64,000 nt of DNA from an uncultured Lachnospiraceae bacterium (GCA_947173495.1 CAMWFQ010000009.1:62001-126000); one strand, 5' to 3'. Shown: positions 1-9,059, numbered from the stretch's first letter. The notes: a model not told the origin generated them from the letters alone. A program made the numbers and translations.

Positions 1-1170
1 GATCTTTTCGGACTGAAAAGAATAAGGAAAACGGCAAGCGTGAAGGACGGAGTACTTCGCGATGTGATCAGGGACGCCAGAGGACGGATGGGCATCCTTT
101 TCGGGCTTTCGGCAGCAACTTCCCGGCTGTTCATGGGAGCGGCCTATCTGTTTGTGTGTTTAAAAGCCTGGGGCGGCGCTTTCGGAGTGGGCTCCGTGAC
201 CCGGTATATCGGCGCCATCACGGCTCTTTCCGCTGGCCTGTCCGGGGTGCTGAAGGTGATAGGTGAGGCCAGAGTGAACAGCGATACGCTGAAGATGACC
301 TTCGAATTTCTGGATATTCCCAACGAGATGTATCAGGGCTCCCTGACAGTGGAAAAACGTTCCGACAGAAAGTATGAGGTGGAGTTCCGGAATGTGAGCT
401 TCCGATATCCCCATACACAAATCTGGGCACTTAAGAACATCTCGCTGAAGTTCAGAGTGGGAGAGCGGCTGGCGGTGGTGGGGCAGAACGGTTCCGGCAA
501 GACCACCTTTATCAAGCTCCTGTGCCGTCTCTATGATCCCACAGAAGGAGAAATTCTGTTAAATGGGATCGATATCCGCAAGTACAATTACCGTGAATAT
601 CTTGGTATTTTTTCTGTGGTATTCCAGGATTTCCAGCTTCTTGCCATGAGCCTGGGTGAGAATGTGGCGGCCGGGAGCAGCAGAGGTTATGACAGGAAGA
701 GGGCCGAAGCATGTATCCGCATGGCGGGCCTTTCAGAGTGGTTCGCTGCAAGAGAAGAGGGTCTGGACACCATTCTTTATAAGGACCTGGACGAAAAGGG
801 GGTTAAAATTTCCGGAGGCGAGGCTCAGAAGATCGCCATTGCCCGTTCTCTGTACCATGACGCTCCTTTTATCATTCTGGACGAACCTACGGCAGCCTTA
901 GATCCGGTGGCAGAGTATGAGATCTACACAAAGTTCAATGAGATCGTGGGAAATCGGACAGCCATTTACATCAGCCACAGGCTTACCTCCTGCCGGTTCT
1001 GCGATGAAATCGTCGTGTTTCATGAAGGCAGCATTCTGCAGAAAGGAAGCCATGAGGAACTGCTCTCTGAGGAGGGCGGGAAATACTATGAGCTGTGGAG
1101 TGCACAGGCGCAATATTATGGGAAGGAGCAGCCTTCCCTTGACAGCCCTCATAAAGTCATCTATAGTTAA
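1..1170 (+). CDS. ABC exporter subunit, fused membrane and ATPase domains (5' end outside window)
   Basis: The reading frame is open from the first base, so the N-terminal part lies upstream of the window. What remains is the end of a type I exporter membrane domain followed by a complete nucleotide-binding domain: Walker A GQNGSGKT (near 481), signature ISGGEAQ (near 808), Walker B FIILDEP with D-loop AALDP (near 870) and the H-loop SHR (near 973). It closely resembles the ABC protein at 56511-58403, sharing long stretches such as FIKLLCRLYDPTEGEILL. That suggests two paralogous exporter systems, each likely a heterodimer. The substrate (peptide, drug or lipid) cannot be told. A LacI regulator follows 40 bp downstream, but nothing ties the two functionally. 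Confidence 0.9.
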   Translation, partial: DLFGLKRIRKTASVKDGVLRDVIRDARGRMGILFGLSAATSRLFMGAAYLFVCLKAWGGAFGVGSVTRYIGAITALSAGLSGVLKVIGEARVNSDTLKMTFEFLDIPNEMYQGSLTVEKRSDRKYEVEFRNVSFRYPHTQIWALKNISLKFRVGERLAVVGQNGSGKTTFIKLLCRLYDPTEGEILLNGIDIRKYNYREYLGIFSVVFQDFQLLAMSLGENVAAGSSRGYDRKRAEACIRMAGLSEWFAAREEGLDTILYKDLDEKGVKISGGEAQKIAIARSLYHDAPFIILDEPTAALDPVAEYEIYTKFNEIVGNRTAIYISHRLTSCRFCDEIVVFHEGSILQKGSHEELLSEEGGKYYELWSAQAQYYGKEQPSLDSPHKVIYS

Positions 1171-1210
1171 TTAATAAAAAATTAACCAGGATGAAAAGTG
1201 GGAAATCATT

Positions 1211-2380
1211 ATGGCCAAAAAAGTAACACTTGTGGATATTGCAGAGAGAGCCGGGGTCAGCAACGTGGCGGTACACAAAGCACTGACGGACAAGCCTGGC
1301 GTCAGCGATGAGATGCGCAGAAGGATCAAGGCGCTGGCGGAGGAAATGGGATACCGGAGTCCTTCGGATCACCGCAGCCCAAAGGGACACGGCGGCTCTT
1401 CAAACTACGGGAAAAAGGGGGAAGGCGCTCCCATGACCGGGAATATCGGCGTCATCATACCGGAGCAGTATTACGGCTGTTCTGTCTCCTTTTATGGGCA
1501 ACTGTATGAAAATGTAGTGAAAGCGCTGTTTAAAAAGGATTACTACGGGATTCTGGAGCTGCTTGCAAAAGAGGATGAGCTGGCGGGGAATACACCCAGG
1601 ATGCTCCGGGATCATAAAGTGGATGGCCTGATTTTTCTGGGGCAGATGCAGGAACAATATATAAAGGAGGTTCTCGCAAGGTCGGATGTGCCGGTGATCT
1701 TTCTTGATACCTATCACCCGGAGCTGATGATCGATACGGTGATATCTGATGGCTTTTACGGGACTTATATGCTGACGGAATATCTGATCAGAACCGGCCA
1801 TAAGAGAATCGGATTCGTGGGAAGCGCGGATGCTACCAGCAGTATCTCCGACAGATACTGGGGGTACCGGATGGCGCTTCGGAAAGGCGGGATCCATTAC
1901 CGGGATCACTGGGAAATCCCGGACAGAGACGAAAACGGAAGGGTATATGACAGGATCATCTCTGAGGATACGATTGGATCCGTCTCCGGAGCGGACAGGA
2001 AAGTCACAGACAGTGCAGACACAGACAGCGTCGGTGCAGGCGGTGCTGCCGCAAATGACGGAGAGCTTGACGCCCTGGTATGCAACTGTGATTATATCGC
2101 CAATATTGTGATTGAGAATCTGGAGGCTATGGGTAAGCGTGTGCCGGAGGATCTGTCGGTCACCGGCTTTGACGATTTTCAGCAGAGCGGACGGGAAGGC
2201 AGAGAGATCGATACTTATATCGTAGATATGGAGTATATGGCCTATCAATGTGTGAGGACGCTGCTGCGTAAGATCAGGGGCAAAAAGTACACCAAAGGCA
2301 TTCAGGTCATTACCGGGGAGATGGTGTGCAAAAAGACGGTGAAAGACCGGAGGCAGGGGTATGTGGAAGATGGAGCGTGA
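1211..2380 (+). CDS. LacI family transcriptional regulator
   Basis: A 389-residue repressor-type protein. Residues about 4-52 form the LacI helix-turn-helix (VTLVDIAERAGVSNVAVHKAL, split here only by length rules as VTLVDIAERAG then VSNVAVHKAL); the rest is a periplasmic-binding-protein-like sugar-sensing domain ending in the usual LSVTGFDDF region. It is somewhat longer than the typical 330-350 residues because of a low-complexity Ser/Asp/Ala-rich insert around residues 255-285. The start ATG follows the purine-rich sequence aagtgggaaatcatt. The nearest sugar operon begins at 3984, so that operon is a plausible target, but no operator was proven. Confidence 0.9.
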   Translation: MAKKVTLVDIAERAGVSNVAVHKALTDKPGVSDEMRRRIKALAEEMGYRSPSDHRSPKGHGGSSNYGKKGEGAPMTGNIGVIIPEQYYGCSVSFYGQLYENVVKALFKKDYYGILELLAKEDELAGNTPRMLRDHKVDGLIFLGQMQEQYIKEVLARSDVPVIFLDTYHPELMIDTVISDGFYGTYMLTEYLIRTGHKRIGFVGSADATSSISDRYWGYRMALRKGGIHYRDHWEIPDRDENGRVYDRIISEDTIGSVSGADRKVTDSADTDSVGAGGAAANDGELDALVCNCDYIANIVIENLEAMGKRVPEDLSVTGFDDFQQSGREGREIDTYIVDMEYMAYQCVRTLLRKIRGKKYTKGIQVITGEMVCKKTVKDRRQGYVEDGA

Positions 2381-2401
2381 CCGAAGCCTGCACAGCTTCG
2401 G
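2381..2401 (+). other. Short hairpin after the LacI gene
   Basis: CCGAAGC and GCTTCGG form a 7-bp stem with a 7-nt loop directly after the LacI stop codon. It is not followed by a clear T-run (caaagcttt follows), so termination is only a possibility. Confidence 0.35.
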
Positions 2402-2430
2402 CAAAGCTTTAGCACGGGTATGCCATCAAG

Positions 2431-2454
2431 GCAGCACAGAAATGAGGAAAAAGT
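2431..2454 (+). repeat. Tail of the SD-proximal repeat (solo fragment)
   Basis: The sequence gcagcacagaaatgagg sits 8 bp before the ATG at 2455. It matches the 3' tail of the family 1 elements described at 18976, 25879, 48034 and 51182 (consensus gcagcgcagaaatgrgg) and supplies the SD of the following ORF. The rest of the element is absent. Confidence 0.4.
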
Positions 2455-2661
2455 ATGAAAAAAGCATTAGCCATCGGTGTCGACAATTTTGAAGATATAG
2501 TAAGAAACAACTATTATTGCGTAGATAAAACTATGTTTATTAAAGAACTCATGGATTTGAAGGGGAAAGTCAATCTGTTTACCCGTCCCAGACGTTTTGG
2601 AAAGACCCTGAATCTGAGCATGTTGCGGTATTTCTTTGAGGATACCGGTAATGCGAAATGA
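2455..2661 (+). pseudogene. N-terminal remnant of an AAA-ATPase-like (PF09820-type) gene
   Basis: This 68-residue ORF has the start of the AAA-ATPase-like/DUF1703 family: NYYCVDKTMFIKEL, then the P-loop-like RPRRFGKTLNLSML. Full-length members run 500 residues or more; a complete relative lies at 41153-42829 with RPRRFGKT in the same place. All sequence after the P-loop is missing and the ORF ends in an ATGA overlap with the next gene. It keeps an SD and start codon, so a short peptide may still be made. Most likely it is a deletion remnant whose translation now leads into the GNAT gene. Confidence 0.8.
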
Positions 2662-3584
2662 AAGACTACAAAGTAATAAACAATTACCGGGACAATGAAA
2701 ACCTGCGCGGCAGTTTTAACAGGCTGGCAGGCAAAACCTTTGGACTGGATTTTGAGGACTGGTATCAAAACGGATACTGGGGGGATTCTTATAATCCGTA
2801 TTCTGTTGTGATTGAGGGACAGGTGGCGGCCAATGTGTCTGTGAACCGGATGGATTTTATCAGAAACGGGGAACGAAAAAGATATATCCAGCTGGGAACG
2901 GTGATGACGGATGAAAAGTACAGAAACCGGGGACTGATCAGAAGGATCATGGAAGAGATCGACAGGGACTGGGAAAAGGAAGCGGACGGTATCTACCTCT
3001 TTGCCAATGACAATGTGCTTGATTTTTACCCCAAATTCGGGTTCCGCGTGGAAGAAGAGGTGCTGCATACCAGGAAACTTCCCGTGTCGAAGAAATCCTC
3101 CGCGCTCGGAAAACTTTCCGTGCCGGGGAAACTTTCCGTGCCCGGAAAGAGAACTATGATGCCTTTTTCCATGAAAGAGAAAAGGGCGTGGAAGCAGCTG
3201 GAGGAGGCGATCAGAAAGAGCTGCGGCAGCAGTGCCTTCCAAATGGCGGGTAACAGCGCGCTGCCTATGTTTCATCTTACCAAATTCATGCAGGAAAATG
3301 TGTATTATGATGAAGAACTGGAGGTATACGCGGTGGCGGAGCAGGAGGGAGAGAGTCTCCTGCTTTATGATGTCTATTCGGAGAAAGAGATTAGTCTCCA
3401 CAGGATACTGGAAGCGTTCGGAAACGGTATCAGGGAGGTCAGTCTGGGATTTACGCCAAAGGATTCTTCAGAATTCACCACAGCAAGGGTGCAGGAAGAG
3501 GATACCACTTTGTTTGTCAGGGGGAAAGGGTTCGATGACTTTGCCTCCTGGGGCGTACGCTTTCCGCTGCTTTCATATGCATGA
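2658..3584 (+). CDS. GNAT family N-acetyltransferase
   Basis: A 308-residue protein with a GNAT core in its first half: the acetyl-CoA loop is seen as KYRNRGLIRRIMEEI, followed by the typical NDNVLDFYPKFGF. The substrate is unknown. The start overlaps the stop of the AAA remnant (ATGA) and no independent SD is visible, so translation probably depends on coupling. Around residues 137-160 there is a repetitive linker (KLSVPGKLSVPGK) made of three imperfect 18-20 bp DNA repeats. A hairpin terminator follows. Confidence 0.8.
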   Translation: MKDYKVINNYRDNENLRGSFNRLAGKTFGLDFEDWYQNGYWGDSYNPYSVVIEGQVAANVSVNRMDFIRNGERKRYIQLGTVMTDEKYRNRGLIRRIMEEIDRDWEKEADGIYLFANDNVLDFYPKFGFRVEEEVLHTRKLPVSKKSSALGKLSVPGKLSVPGKRTMMPFSMKEKRAWKQLEEAIRKSCGSSAFQMAGNSALPMFHLTKFMQENVYYDEELEVYAVAEQEGESLLLYDVYSEKEISLHRILEAFGNGIREVSLGFTPKDSSEFTTARVQEEDTTLFVRGKGFDDFASWGVRFPLLSYA

Positions 3585-3596
3585 AAAAGTCAAAGA

Positions 3597-3617
3597 CCCC
3601 GCAGTAAGCTGACGGGG
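3597..3617 (+). terminator. Hairpin after the GNAT gene
   Basis: CCCCG and CGGGG pair across an 11-nt loop 12 bp past the GNAT stop; catttaaac-like AT-rich sequence follows rather than a clean T-run, so efficiency is uncertain. Confidence 0.45.
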
Positions 3618-3619
3618 CA

Positions 3620-3800
3620 TTAAACTTGCAACGCAACAAAGCGCAATACATCTTCGATGTGTAAGGGATTTGACCCCTCGCCGGGGTGGCATCTCTTCTT
3701 CTTCGAAGAACAAATAAAGAATTCTTTAATAGGCGCGGTTACCGCGCCTATATCATTTAACAATAAGCTGGTTCGCGAAGCGTGACAGCGTTTGTTTTTC
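3620..3800. other. Non-coding cluster of tandem short hairpins
   Basis: This stretch holds a chain of small inverted repeats: ACATC-TTCG-ATGT, CCCC-tcgc-CGGGG, TTCTT-ctt-CGAAGAA, AGGCGCGG/CCGCGCCT, and GCTGgttcgcgaagcgtgaCAGC. The left end, cttgcaacgcaacaaagcgc, resembles the gcgcaacaaagc segment in the family 1 elements. A 60-codon minus-strand ORF spans it but has no coding character. A structured RNA or a decayed repeat is possible; strand is undecided. Confidence 0.4.
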
Positions 3801-3917
3801 ATCTCTGTAAAAACCCTGAAAAATCCAAAAATCTAAAATTTCAGTTAAGAATCGCGCTTTCGGTTATATTAGGAGGTCTTAAAAACGCGAAAATTAAAAA
3901 TAAAATAACAACATTTA

Positions 3918-3946
3918 TTGACAAAAACGATAATAAAGAATAACAT
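3918..3946 (+). promoter_or_regulatory. Sigma-A-type promoter for the 3984-8973 operon
   Basis: TTGACA (3918-3923), 17 bp, then TAACAT (3941-3946), in very AT-rich DNA 38 bp before the first start codon. The motif aacgataataaa here resembles aataataaacgaaa at about 10414, upstream of the other sugar operon, so a shared operator is possible. Confidence 0.6.
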
Positions 3947-3983
3947 AAAATTATAAAAGATAATAATAAGGAGAAAAAATGAT

Positions 3984-5012
3984 ATGAAAGGAAAAGTTGG
4001 GATTGGATTGATCGGCGCGGGAAGAGCCGGTATGATCCATGCAAGGAATATGTCTTTCCATATCAGGCAGGCCCGGATGGTATGCGTCTGTGATGCTGAT
4101 GAGAACAGTGCCTGTATGGCGGCAAAAGAGCTTGGGTGTGAATATGATACGGATTATCGAGCCATGCTGAAAAGAGAAGATATAGATGCGGTGATCGTGG
4201 CTGTTCCCACCAAATATCACAGAGAGATCGTGCTGGAAGCTGCCTTCCGAAAAAAACATATTTTCTGTGAAAAGCCCATGGCGATGAGTGTGGAAGAATG
4301 TGCAGATATGATCCGGGCGGCGGAGGAAAACAGTGTACTTCTGCAGATTGGTTTTATGAGACGCTTTGACAGGAGTTTTCAGCGGGCAAAGGAACTGGTG
4401 AAAGAAGGGAAGATCGGGGATGTAGTTATGGTGAAATCTCTCACCCACGGACCCAGTACGCCCCATGAATGGATGTACGATATCGGAAAAAGCAACGGTC
4501 CTCTGGCAGAGGTAAACAGTCATGATATCGATACGCTTCGCTGGATTACAGAAGCGGAAGTGAAAAGTGTCTATGCAATTGCGGGAAATTACAGATGTGA
4601 TGATGCCAGGGAAAGATACCCCGATTTTTATGACAGTGTATTGATGAGTGTGAAAATGGACAACGGTATGATGGGGTGTATCGATGGCGCCCAGGGGGTG
4701 GAATACGGTTACGATGCCAGAGTAGATATTGTGGGAACCAGGGGGCTGATTACAGTGGGAGACTTGAAAGGCACCTCTACCATGACTTATACCAGAGAGG
4801 GCGGAGCAGCCGGGGATGTGGTGAGAAGCTGGATGAACTTATTCACAGAGGCATACATTGAGGAGGACAGAAGCTTTGTGGAGAGCGTCCGGGAAGGAAG
4901 AGAACCTGCTGTCAGCGGAAGGGACGGTATGATGGCGGTGGCTGTGGTAAAAGCGGGAAATGAGTCTATCCTTACGGGGAAAGTGGTCCGGCCGGATGAA
5001 TGTATCAGATGA
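3984..5012 (+). CDS. Gfo/Idh/MocA family oxidoreductase (inositol 2-dehydrogenase-like)
   Basis: A 342-residue NAD(P)-dependent dehydrogenase. The Rossmann motif GLIGAGRAG is at residues 8-16, the family EKP motif (with the catalytic Lys) at 96-98, and the helix EVNSHDIDTLRW carries the His/Asp expected near the active site. The N-terminal domain binds cofactor; the C-terminal alpha/beta domain binds a polyol or sugar. Inositol-type substrates fit best but the sequence does not decide this. An earlier ATG at 3979 stops after two codons, so 3984 is the start, with SD aaggag. First gene of a four-gene catabolic operon. Confidence 0.88.
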   Translation: MKGKVGIGLIGAGRAGMIHARNMSFHIRQARMVCVCDADENSACMAAKELGCEYDTDYRAMLKREDIDAVIVAVPTKYHREIVLEAAFRKKHIFCEKPMAMSVEECADMIRAAEENSVLLQIGFMRRFDRSFQRAKELVKEGKIGDVVMVKSLTHGPSTPHEWMYDIGKSNGPLAEVNSHDIDTLRWITEAEVKSVYAIAGNYRCDDARERYPDFYDSVLMSVKMDNGMMGCIDGAQGVEYGYDARVDIVGTRGLITVGDLKGTSTMTYTREGGAAGDVVRSWMNLFTEAYIEEDRSFVESVREGREPAVSGRDGMMAVAVVKAGNESILTGKVVRPDECIR

Positions 5013-5025
5013 AAGGGGCAACGAA

Positions 5026-6357
5026 ATGAAAGCAAGAATCGTACCGCTTAAATTTGCGGAAATGAATGAAAGAGAAGAAGCGGAATATGCGGAGCAGCTG
5101 GCACAATTGGAGGAAATGTACCGGGAAGAAGCGGAATTTCTCGCTCCTGTCACGTTGGGAGAGGCATTGCCGCAGGAAGTGGATGCGGCAGTTTTCCCTA
5201 AAATGATTTATGCAGCCTTCCGTCATGATGAAGAGATGAAGGCGATAGAGAGGCCGATGGTTGTACTTACCAGCCAGTATGGCACCATCGAAATGTGGGA
5301 CTGGGAAATCGTGACTTACCTGAGAGATCTGGGCTGCCGGGTGCTGGCTCCCTACAGTGTGGAGATGGCGAAAGTGATACTGCGTGCGCTGGGCGTTCAG
5401 GCGAAGCTCCTGCAGGGTGCGAAGTTTTTACTGTTTCAGGATACGCCTGGGGAAGGGAAGCAGGCCTATATTTTTAAAAAATTTTACTGGTGGGAACAGC
5501 AGAGTATCCGCTCTATGGAAGAAACCTTTGGATGCAGGCTCATTTACCGGAGCTGGAAGGAATTAAATGAACAGGCGGGGCGGATTCCTCTGGAGGAAGC
5601 AGAGAAGGTCTGCAGGGAGTGGAAGATCTGCAGCCGGGAAGTGAAAGAAGAAGATTTGCAGCGCAGTGCCAGAATTTATCTTGCAGTAAAGCAGGTGATT
5701 GATGAGCTGGGAGGAGTGGAAGGCGTGGGCGCCAACTGTCTGAACGAGTCTGCATTCAGCGATACCACACCCTGCCTTGCCTGGAACATGCTCTTTGAAA
5801 GGGACAGGATTATATGGGCATGCGAGGCGGATACGCTCTCTCTTCTTTCGACGTTTATTATTTACAATACGCTGCAAAAGCCGGTGATGATGACCAATCT
5901 TTATCCGTTTTTAATGGGGATGGCAGCGCTTGCTCACGAAAGGATAAAGAGTTTTCCGGAAATAGAAGAGCCGGACAAGCATGCGCTGGGAGTACACTGC
6001 GGATATTTCGGGATGATGCCCAGGGAATTTTGCACGGAATGGACGCTGCGTCCCAGGGTACTGGAGATCGTGAATGAACATGCCTGCGCGGTGGACTGCC
6101 GGATGAAGGAGGGACCGGTGACACTGGCCAAAATTTATCCGGGATTTCGAAAGCTTTCGCTGATCCGGGCGGAACTGGAGGGGTATGTGCAGTATCCGGG
6201 ATCAGACTGTTTAAATGGCGCACTGATACGCTATCAGGACGGTTACCGCGTGATGGAGGAGTTGTGCTCCCATCATTCCCTGATTATTGAGGGAGAGTGT
6301 ATCCCGCAGCTCCGGCAGGTGGCAAAGATATTTGGATGGGAAGTAGTGGAGATGTAA
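5026..6357 (+). CDS. L-fucose/L-arabinose isomerase-like sugar isomerase
   Basis: A 443-residue protein with the overall look of the fucose/arabinose isomerase fold: an N-terminal domain with VVLTSQYGTIEMWDWE, a middle alpha/beta region, and a C-terminal part with NCLNESAF, CEADTLSLLSTF and the Cys/His-rich HALGVHCGYFGM. Family members interconvert aldoses and ketoses with a divalent metal. The substrate is unknown. The frame is open upstream to 4960, but the ATG at 5026 has a ggggc SD at proper spacing and avoids a 50-bp overlap with the previous gene. Its position between a dehydrogenase and a sugar kinase supports a catabolic role. Confidence 0.7.
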   Translation: MKARIVPLKFAEMNEREEAEYAEQLAQLEEMYREEAEFLAPVTLGEALPQEVDAAVFPKMIYAAFRHDEEMKAIERPMVVLTSQYGTIEMWDWEIVTYLRDLGCRVLAPYSVEMAKVILRALGVQAKLLQGAKFLLFQDTPGEGKQAYIFKKFYWWEQQSIRSMEETFGCRLIYRSWKELNEQAGRIPLEEAEKVCREWKICSREVKEEDLQRSARIYLAVKQVIDELGGVEGVGANCLNESAFSDTTPCLAWNMLFERDRIIWACEADTLSLLSTFIIYNTLQKPVMMTNLYPFLMGMAALAHERIKSFPEIEEPDKHALGVHCGYFGMMPREFCTEWTLRPRVLEIVNEHACAVDCRMKEGPVTLAKIYPGFRKLSLIRAELEGYVQYPGSDCLNGALIRYQDGYRVMEELCSHHSLIIEGECIPQLRQVAKIFGWEVVEM

Positions 6358-6374
6358 TATGATTTGAGGTCGGG

Positions 6375-7889
6375 ATGAAAGAGTATTTGATTGGAATTGA
6401 TATTGGCACCCAGGGAACCAAAGCGGCGCTTGTGGATGAAAAGCTCCGGGTGGAGGCTTCTGCTTTTGAGGCTTCCAGACTTCTGGGAGGAGAAGCGGGA
6501 GTCGTCTGGCAGGAGGGAGAGGATCTCTTCGGGTCCTGTGTGCGTACCATTCGGGAATTATTGGAAAAAAATCATATTCCGGGCTCCCGGATACAGGCCA
6601 TTGGCGTGGACTCTCAAATGGCAGGTATTATGGGGATTGATCAGGAGGGAGAAGCTTCCACCTGCTATGACTCCTGGCTGGATACCAGGTGCGGTGCGTA
6701 TGTACCCCTGCTGGAAAAGGAAGCGGGAGAAGAGATTCTTCTATCCAGCGGAGGACCGGTGACCGCAACACAGGGGGCAAAAATTCTGTGGTGGAAGAAT
6801 CAGCGCCCGAAAGCTTACCGGAATACAGCCAAATTCGTTCTTCCTCATGGCTATGTGACGGGCAAGATGGCGGGAAACCGTGCGGAAAAAGCTGTGTTTG
6901 ACCACACATGCCTTCACTTTAACAGCTTCAGTGATAATGAAAGAAAGTGCTGGAATGAGGAACTGCTCCATTTGTTTGGAGTGGCTGGGGATAAAATGCC
7001 CAGAATCGTATCCCCGTTTGAGATTGTGGGAACCGTCTCCCGGCAGTTTGCAGAGCTGACCGGCTTAAAGGCAGGAATCCCCATAGCTGCGGGGCTGGGA
7101 GATTCTGCGGCAAGCACCTTTGGGTCAGGAATGTTTGAGAAGGGAAGGGTTCTGGACTGCGCGGGAACGGCTTCTATTTTGTGCAGTGTAGTGGACAGCT
7201 ATGTTCCGGATCAAAAGAACAGGACACTGGTGATGATGCGCAGTCCGGAAGAAGGGATATGGTTTCCTCTCTCTTATATAGGGGGAGGCGGCATGTGCAT
7301 CCGCTGGGTAAAAAACCAGCTTACAGGACCTGAGTCCATGAGCTATGAGGAGTTGGAAAAGGAGGCGGAGAAGGTGACGCCTGGCTGCAACGGCCTGCTG
7401 TTTAATCCCCATTTTTCGGGCAGGGTGCTCCCTCCGGCACCGACGATGAAAGGGGCTTATCTGGGGCTTGATTTCAATCATTCCAGAGGGCATATGTATC
7501 GGTCGGTAATGGAGGGGATTGCTTATGAGTATGCCATCTACCTGAGTATTCTGAGAGAAAATTACCCTCAGGAGCACTTTCATAAGATCGATATTGTGGG
7601 CGGCGGCGCACGGTCAGATCTGTTTAATCAGATTAAGGCGGATGTGCTGAATATGGAAGTGGAAACCTTTGAAATGGGAGAAACCGCGTTGGTGGGAAGT
7701 GCTGCAGTGGCCGGGATTGCAGTAGGGATGGTGAAGGATTACCGGAAGATGATATCTGGGTCTGTTGAAAGGAAAAAGCGATATGTGCCGAATCCTGAGA
7801 ACAGAGAAATTTACTGCGCAAAAATCCGTCAGTACCGGAAAATGCTGGAGAAGATGGAGGAATGGAAGATGAGATCAGATGACCTGTAA
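6375..7889 (+). CDS. FGGY family carbohydrate kinase (xylulokinase-like)
   Basis: A 504-residue sugar kinase. The first phosphate-binding loop reads GIDIGTQGTKAAL (residues 6-18), the FGGY N domain continues with GVDSQMAGIMG, and the C domain has the conserved IVGGGARSDLFNQIKADV nucleotide-binding segment. Length and motifs fit xylulokinase/ribulokinase-type enzymes that phosphorylate ketoses with ATP; the exact sugar cannot be told. It follows the isomerase by 17 bp in the same operon, as expected for an isomerase-kinase pathway. Confidence 0.88.
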   Translation: MKEYLIGIDIGTQGTKAALVDEKLRVEASAFEASRLLGGEAGVVWQEGEDLFGSCVRTIRELLEKNHIPGSRIQAIGVDSQMAGIMGIDQEGEASTCYDSWLDTRCGAYVPLLEKEAGEEILLSSGGPVTATQGAKILWWKNQRPKAYRNTAKFVLPHGYVTGKMAGNRAEKAVFDHTCLHFNSFSDNERKCWNEELLHLFGVAGDKMPRIVSPFEIVGTVSRQFAELTGLKAGIPIAAGLGDSAASTFGSGMFEKGRVLDCAGTASILCSVVDSYVPDQKNRTLVMMRSPEEGIWFPLSYIGGGGMCIRWVKNQLTGPESMSYEELEKEAEKVTPGCNGLLFNPHFSGRVLPPAPTMKGAYLGLDFNHSRGHMYRSVMEGIAYEYAIYLSILRENYPQEHFHKIDIVGGGARSDLFNQIKADVLNMEVETFEMGETALVGSAAVAGIAVGMVKDYRKMISGSVERKKRYVPNPENREIYCAKIRQYRKMLEKMEEWKMRSDDL

Positions 7890-7935
7890 ACAGGAATATT
7901 CTGGTACACAAAAAAAGAGAAAGGGGAACTGGGGC

Positions 7936-8973
7936 ATGAAAGTATTGAGGCTATATGGACCGGAAAAAATCAGGCTGGAGGAAACGGCCATTCCTGACAT
8001 CAATGAAGAGGAAGTTTTGCTGAAAACAGAGGCTGCCGCCATATGCGGCACGGATGTGAGAATGTGGCAGTATGGTTATAAAGGGGTGGATGACGGACAC
8101 CCTCTCATTCTGGGGCATGAATTCGCCGGCAGGATTGTGGAAGCTGGAACAAAGGTCTCGTTTTATAAGCCGGGAATGCGGGTTTCCATGCAGCCGAATA
8201 TCGGATGCGGCATCTGCGAACGGTGCGTGGAAGGGAAATTTCATCTGTGCCGAAGTTACCGTGCTTTTGGCATTAATATGGATGGCGCCTTTGCAGAATA
8301 CATAAAAATTCCGGCGCAGGCTCTTAAGCGCGGGAATCTGATGGTACTGCCGGAGGAAATTCCTGCGGAGGAAGCGGCGGTTGTGGAGCCGCTCTCCTGT
8401 GCCTTCAACGGTTTTTCCAAATGTGATGTAAAGCCGGGGGAAAGTGCCATGGTGGCAGGAGCCGGCCCCATTGGGATGTGTCATGCCATGCTGCTGCACA
8501 TGGCGGGTGCGAGGGTGCTGGTGAATGATATTAACGAGAACAGGTTACAATATTGTAAACAGATTTTTCCATATATTGATATCTATTGTGGGGAGGATCT
8601 GGCAGGGTACGTGGATCGGTGGACAAAGGGAAAGGGGCTGGATGTGGCTGTTGTAGCCTGCCCTGTGCCTTCCGTTCAGGCGTCTGTCCTGACATTAATG
8701 AATTTCGGAGGACGCGTGAATTTTTTTGGAGGGATTCCCCAGGGACAGGAGCCGGTGCCTGTCGATACGAATCTGGTGCATTACCGGGAACTGTATCTGA
8801 CCGGATCCACCCGTTCGAGTATCGCGCAATATCGGAAAACTATGGGGTTTGTGGCGGATGGGCTGCTTAAGGTAGGCGGCCTTATCACAAATCGTTATGG
8901 GATAGAGCAGGCATATGAAGCTTTTGAAAATGCAAAAATGGGAATGGGAATGAAGCATGTGTTTGTGTTTTGA
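7936..8973 (+). CDS. Zinc-dependent medium-chain dehydrogenase (sorbitol/threonine dehydrogenase type)
   Basis: A 345-residue MDR protein. Catalytic zinc ligands are in CGTDV and GHEFAG; the structural-zinc lobe has four cysteines in CGICERCVEGKFHLC; the Rossmann motif is GAGPIG. It probably oxidises a polyol or sugar acid with NAD(P). The frame opens at 7879, overlapping the kinase, but the ATG at 7936 has the SD aaaggggaa and begins the conserved MKVLRLYGPEKIRLEE, so it is preferred. Last gene of the operon; a strong hairpin follows. Confidence 0.88.
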   Translation: MKVLRLYGPEKIRLEETAIPDINEEEVLLKTEAAAICGTDVRMWQYGYKGVDDGHPLILGHEFAGRIVEAGTKVSFYKPGMRVSMQPNIGCGICERCVEGKFHLCRSYRAFGINMDGAFAEYIKIPAQALKRGNLMVLPEEIPAEEAAVVEPLSCAFNGFSKCDVKPGESAMVAGAGPIGMCHAMLLHMAGARVLVNDINENRLQYCKQIFPYIDIYCGEDLAGYVDRWTKGKGLDVAVVACPVPSVQASVLTLMNFGGRVNFFGGIPQGQEPVPVDTNLVHYRELYLTGSTRSSIAQYRKTMGFVADGLLKVGGLITNRYGIEQAYEAFENAKMGMGMKHVFVF

Positions 8974-8997
8974 CCAGGAGAGAAAAAGCTGTGATAT

Positions 8998-9052
8998 AGA
9001 TTTCCAAAGGCGGCCGGCGTACCGGATGTTACGCGGCCGCCTTTGGAAATCT
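8998..9052. terminator. Bidirectional terminator between convergent operons
   Basis: A perfect 19-bp inverted repeat (agatttccaaaggcggccg / cggccgcctttggaaatct) with a 17-nt loop lies between the plus-strand dehydrogenase and the minus-strand SDR gene. A gcgtttt tract follows on the plus strand and an atatca-rich stretch on the other, so it can serve both operons. Confidence 0.85.
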
Positions 9053-9059
9053 GGCGTTT

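Noticed and set aside
1400-2404. 334-codon minus-strand ORF opposite the LacI gene
   Set aside because: Antisense to a clear HTH regulator and rich in His/Ile/Arg without any family pattern; shadow ORF.
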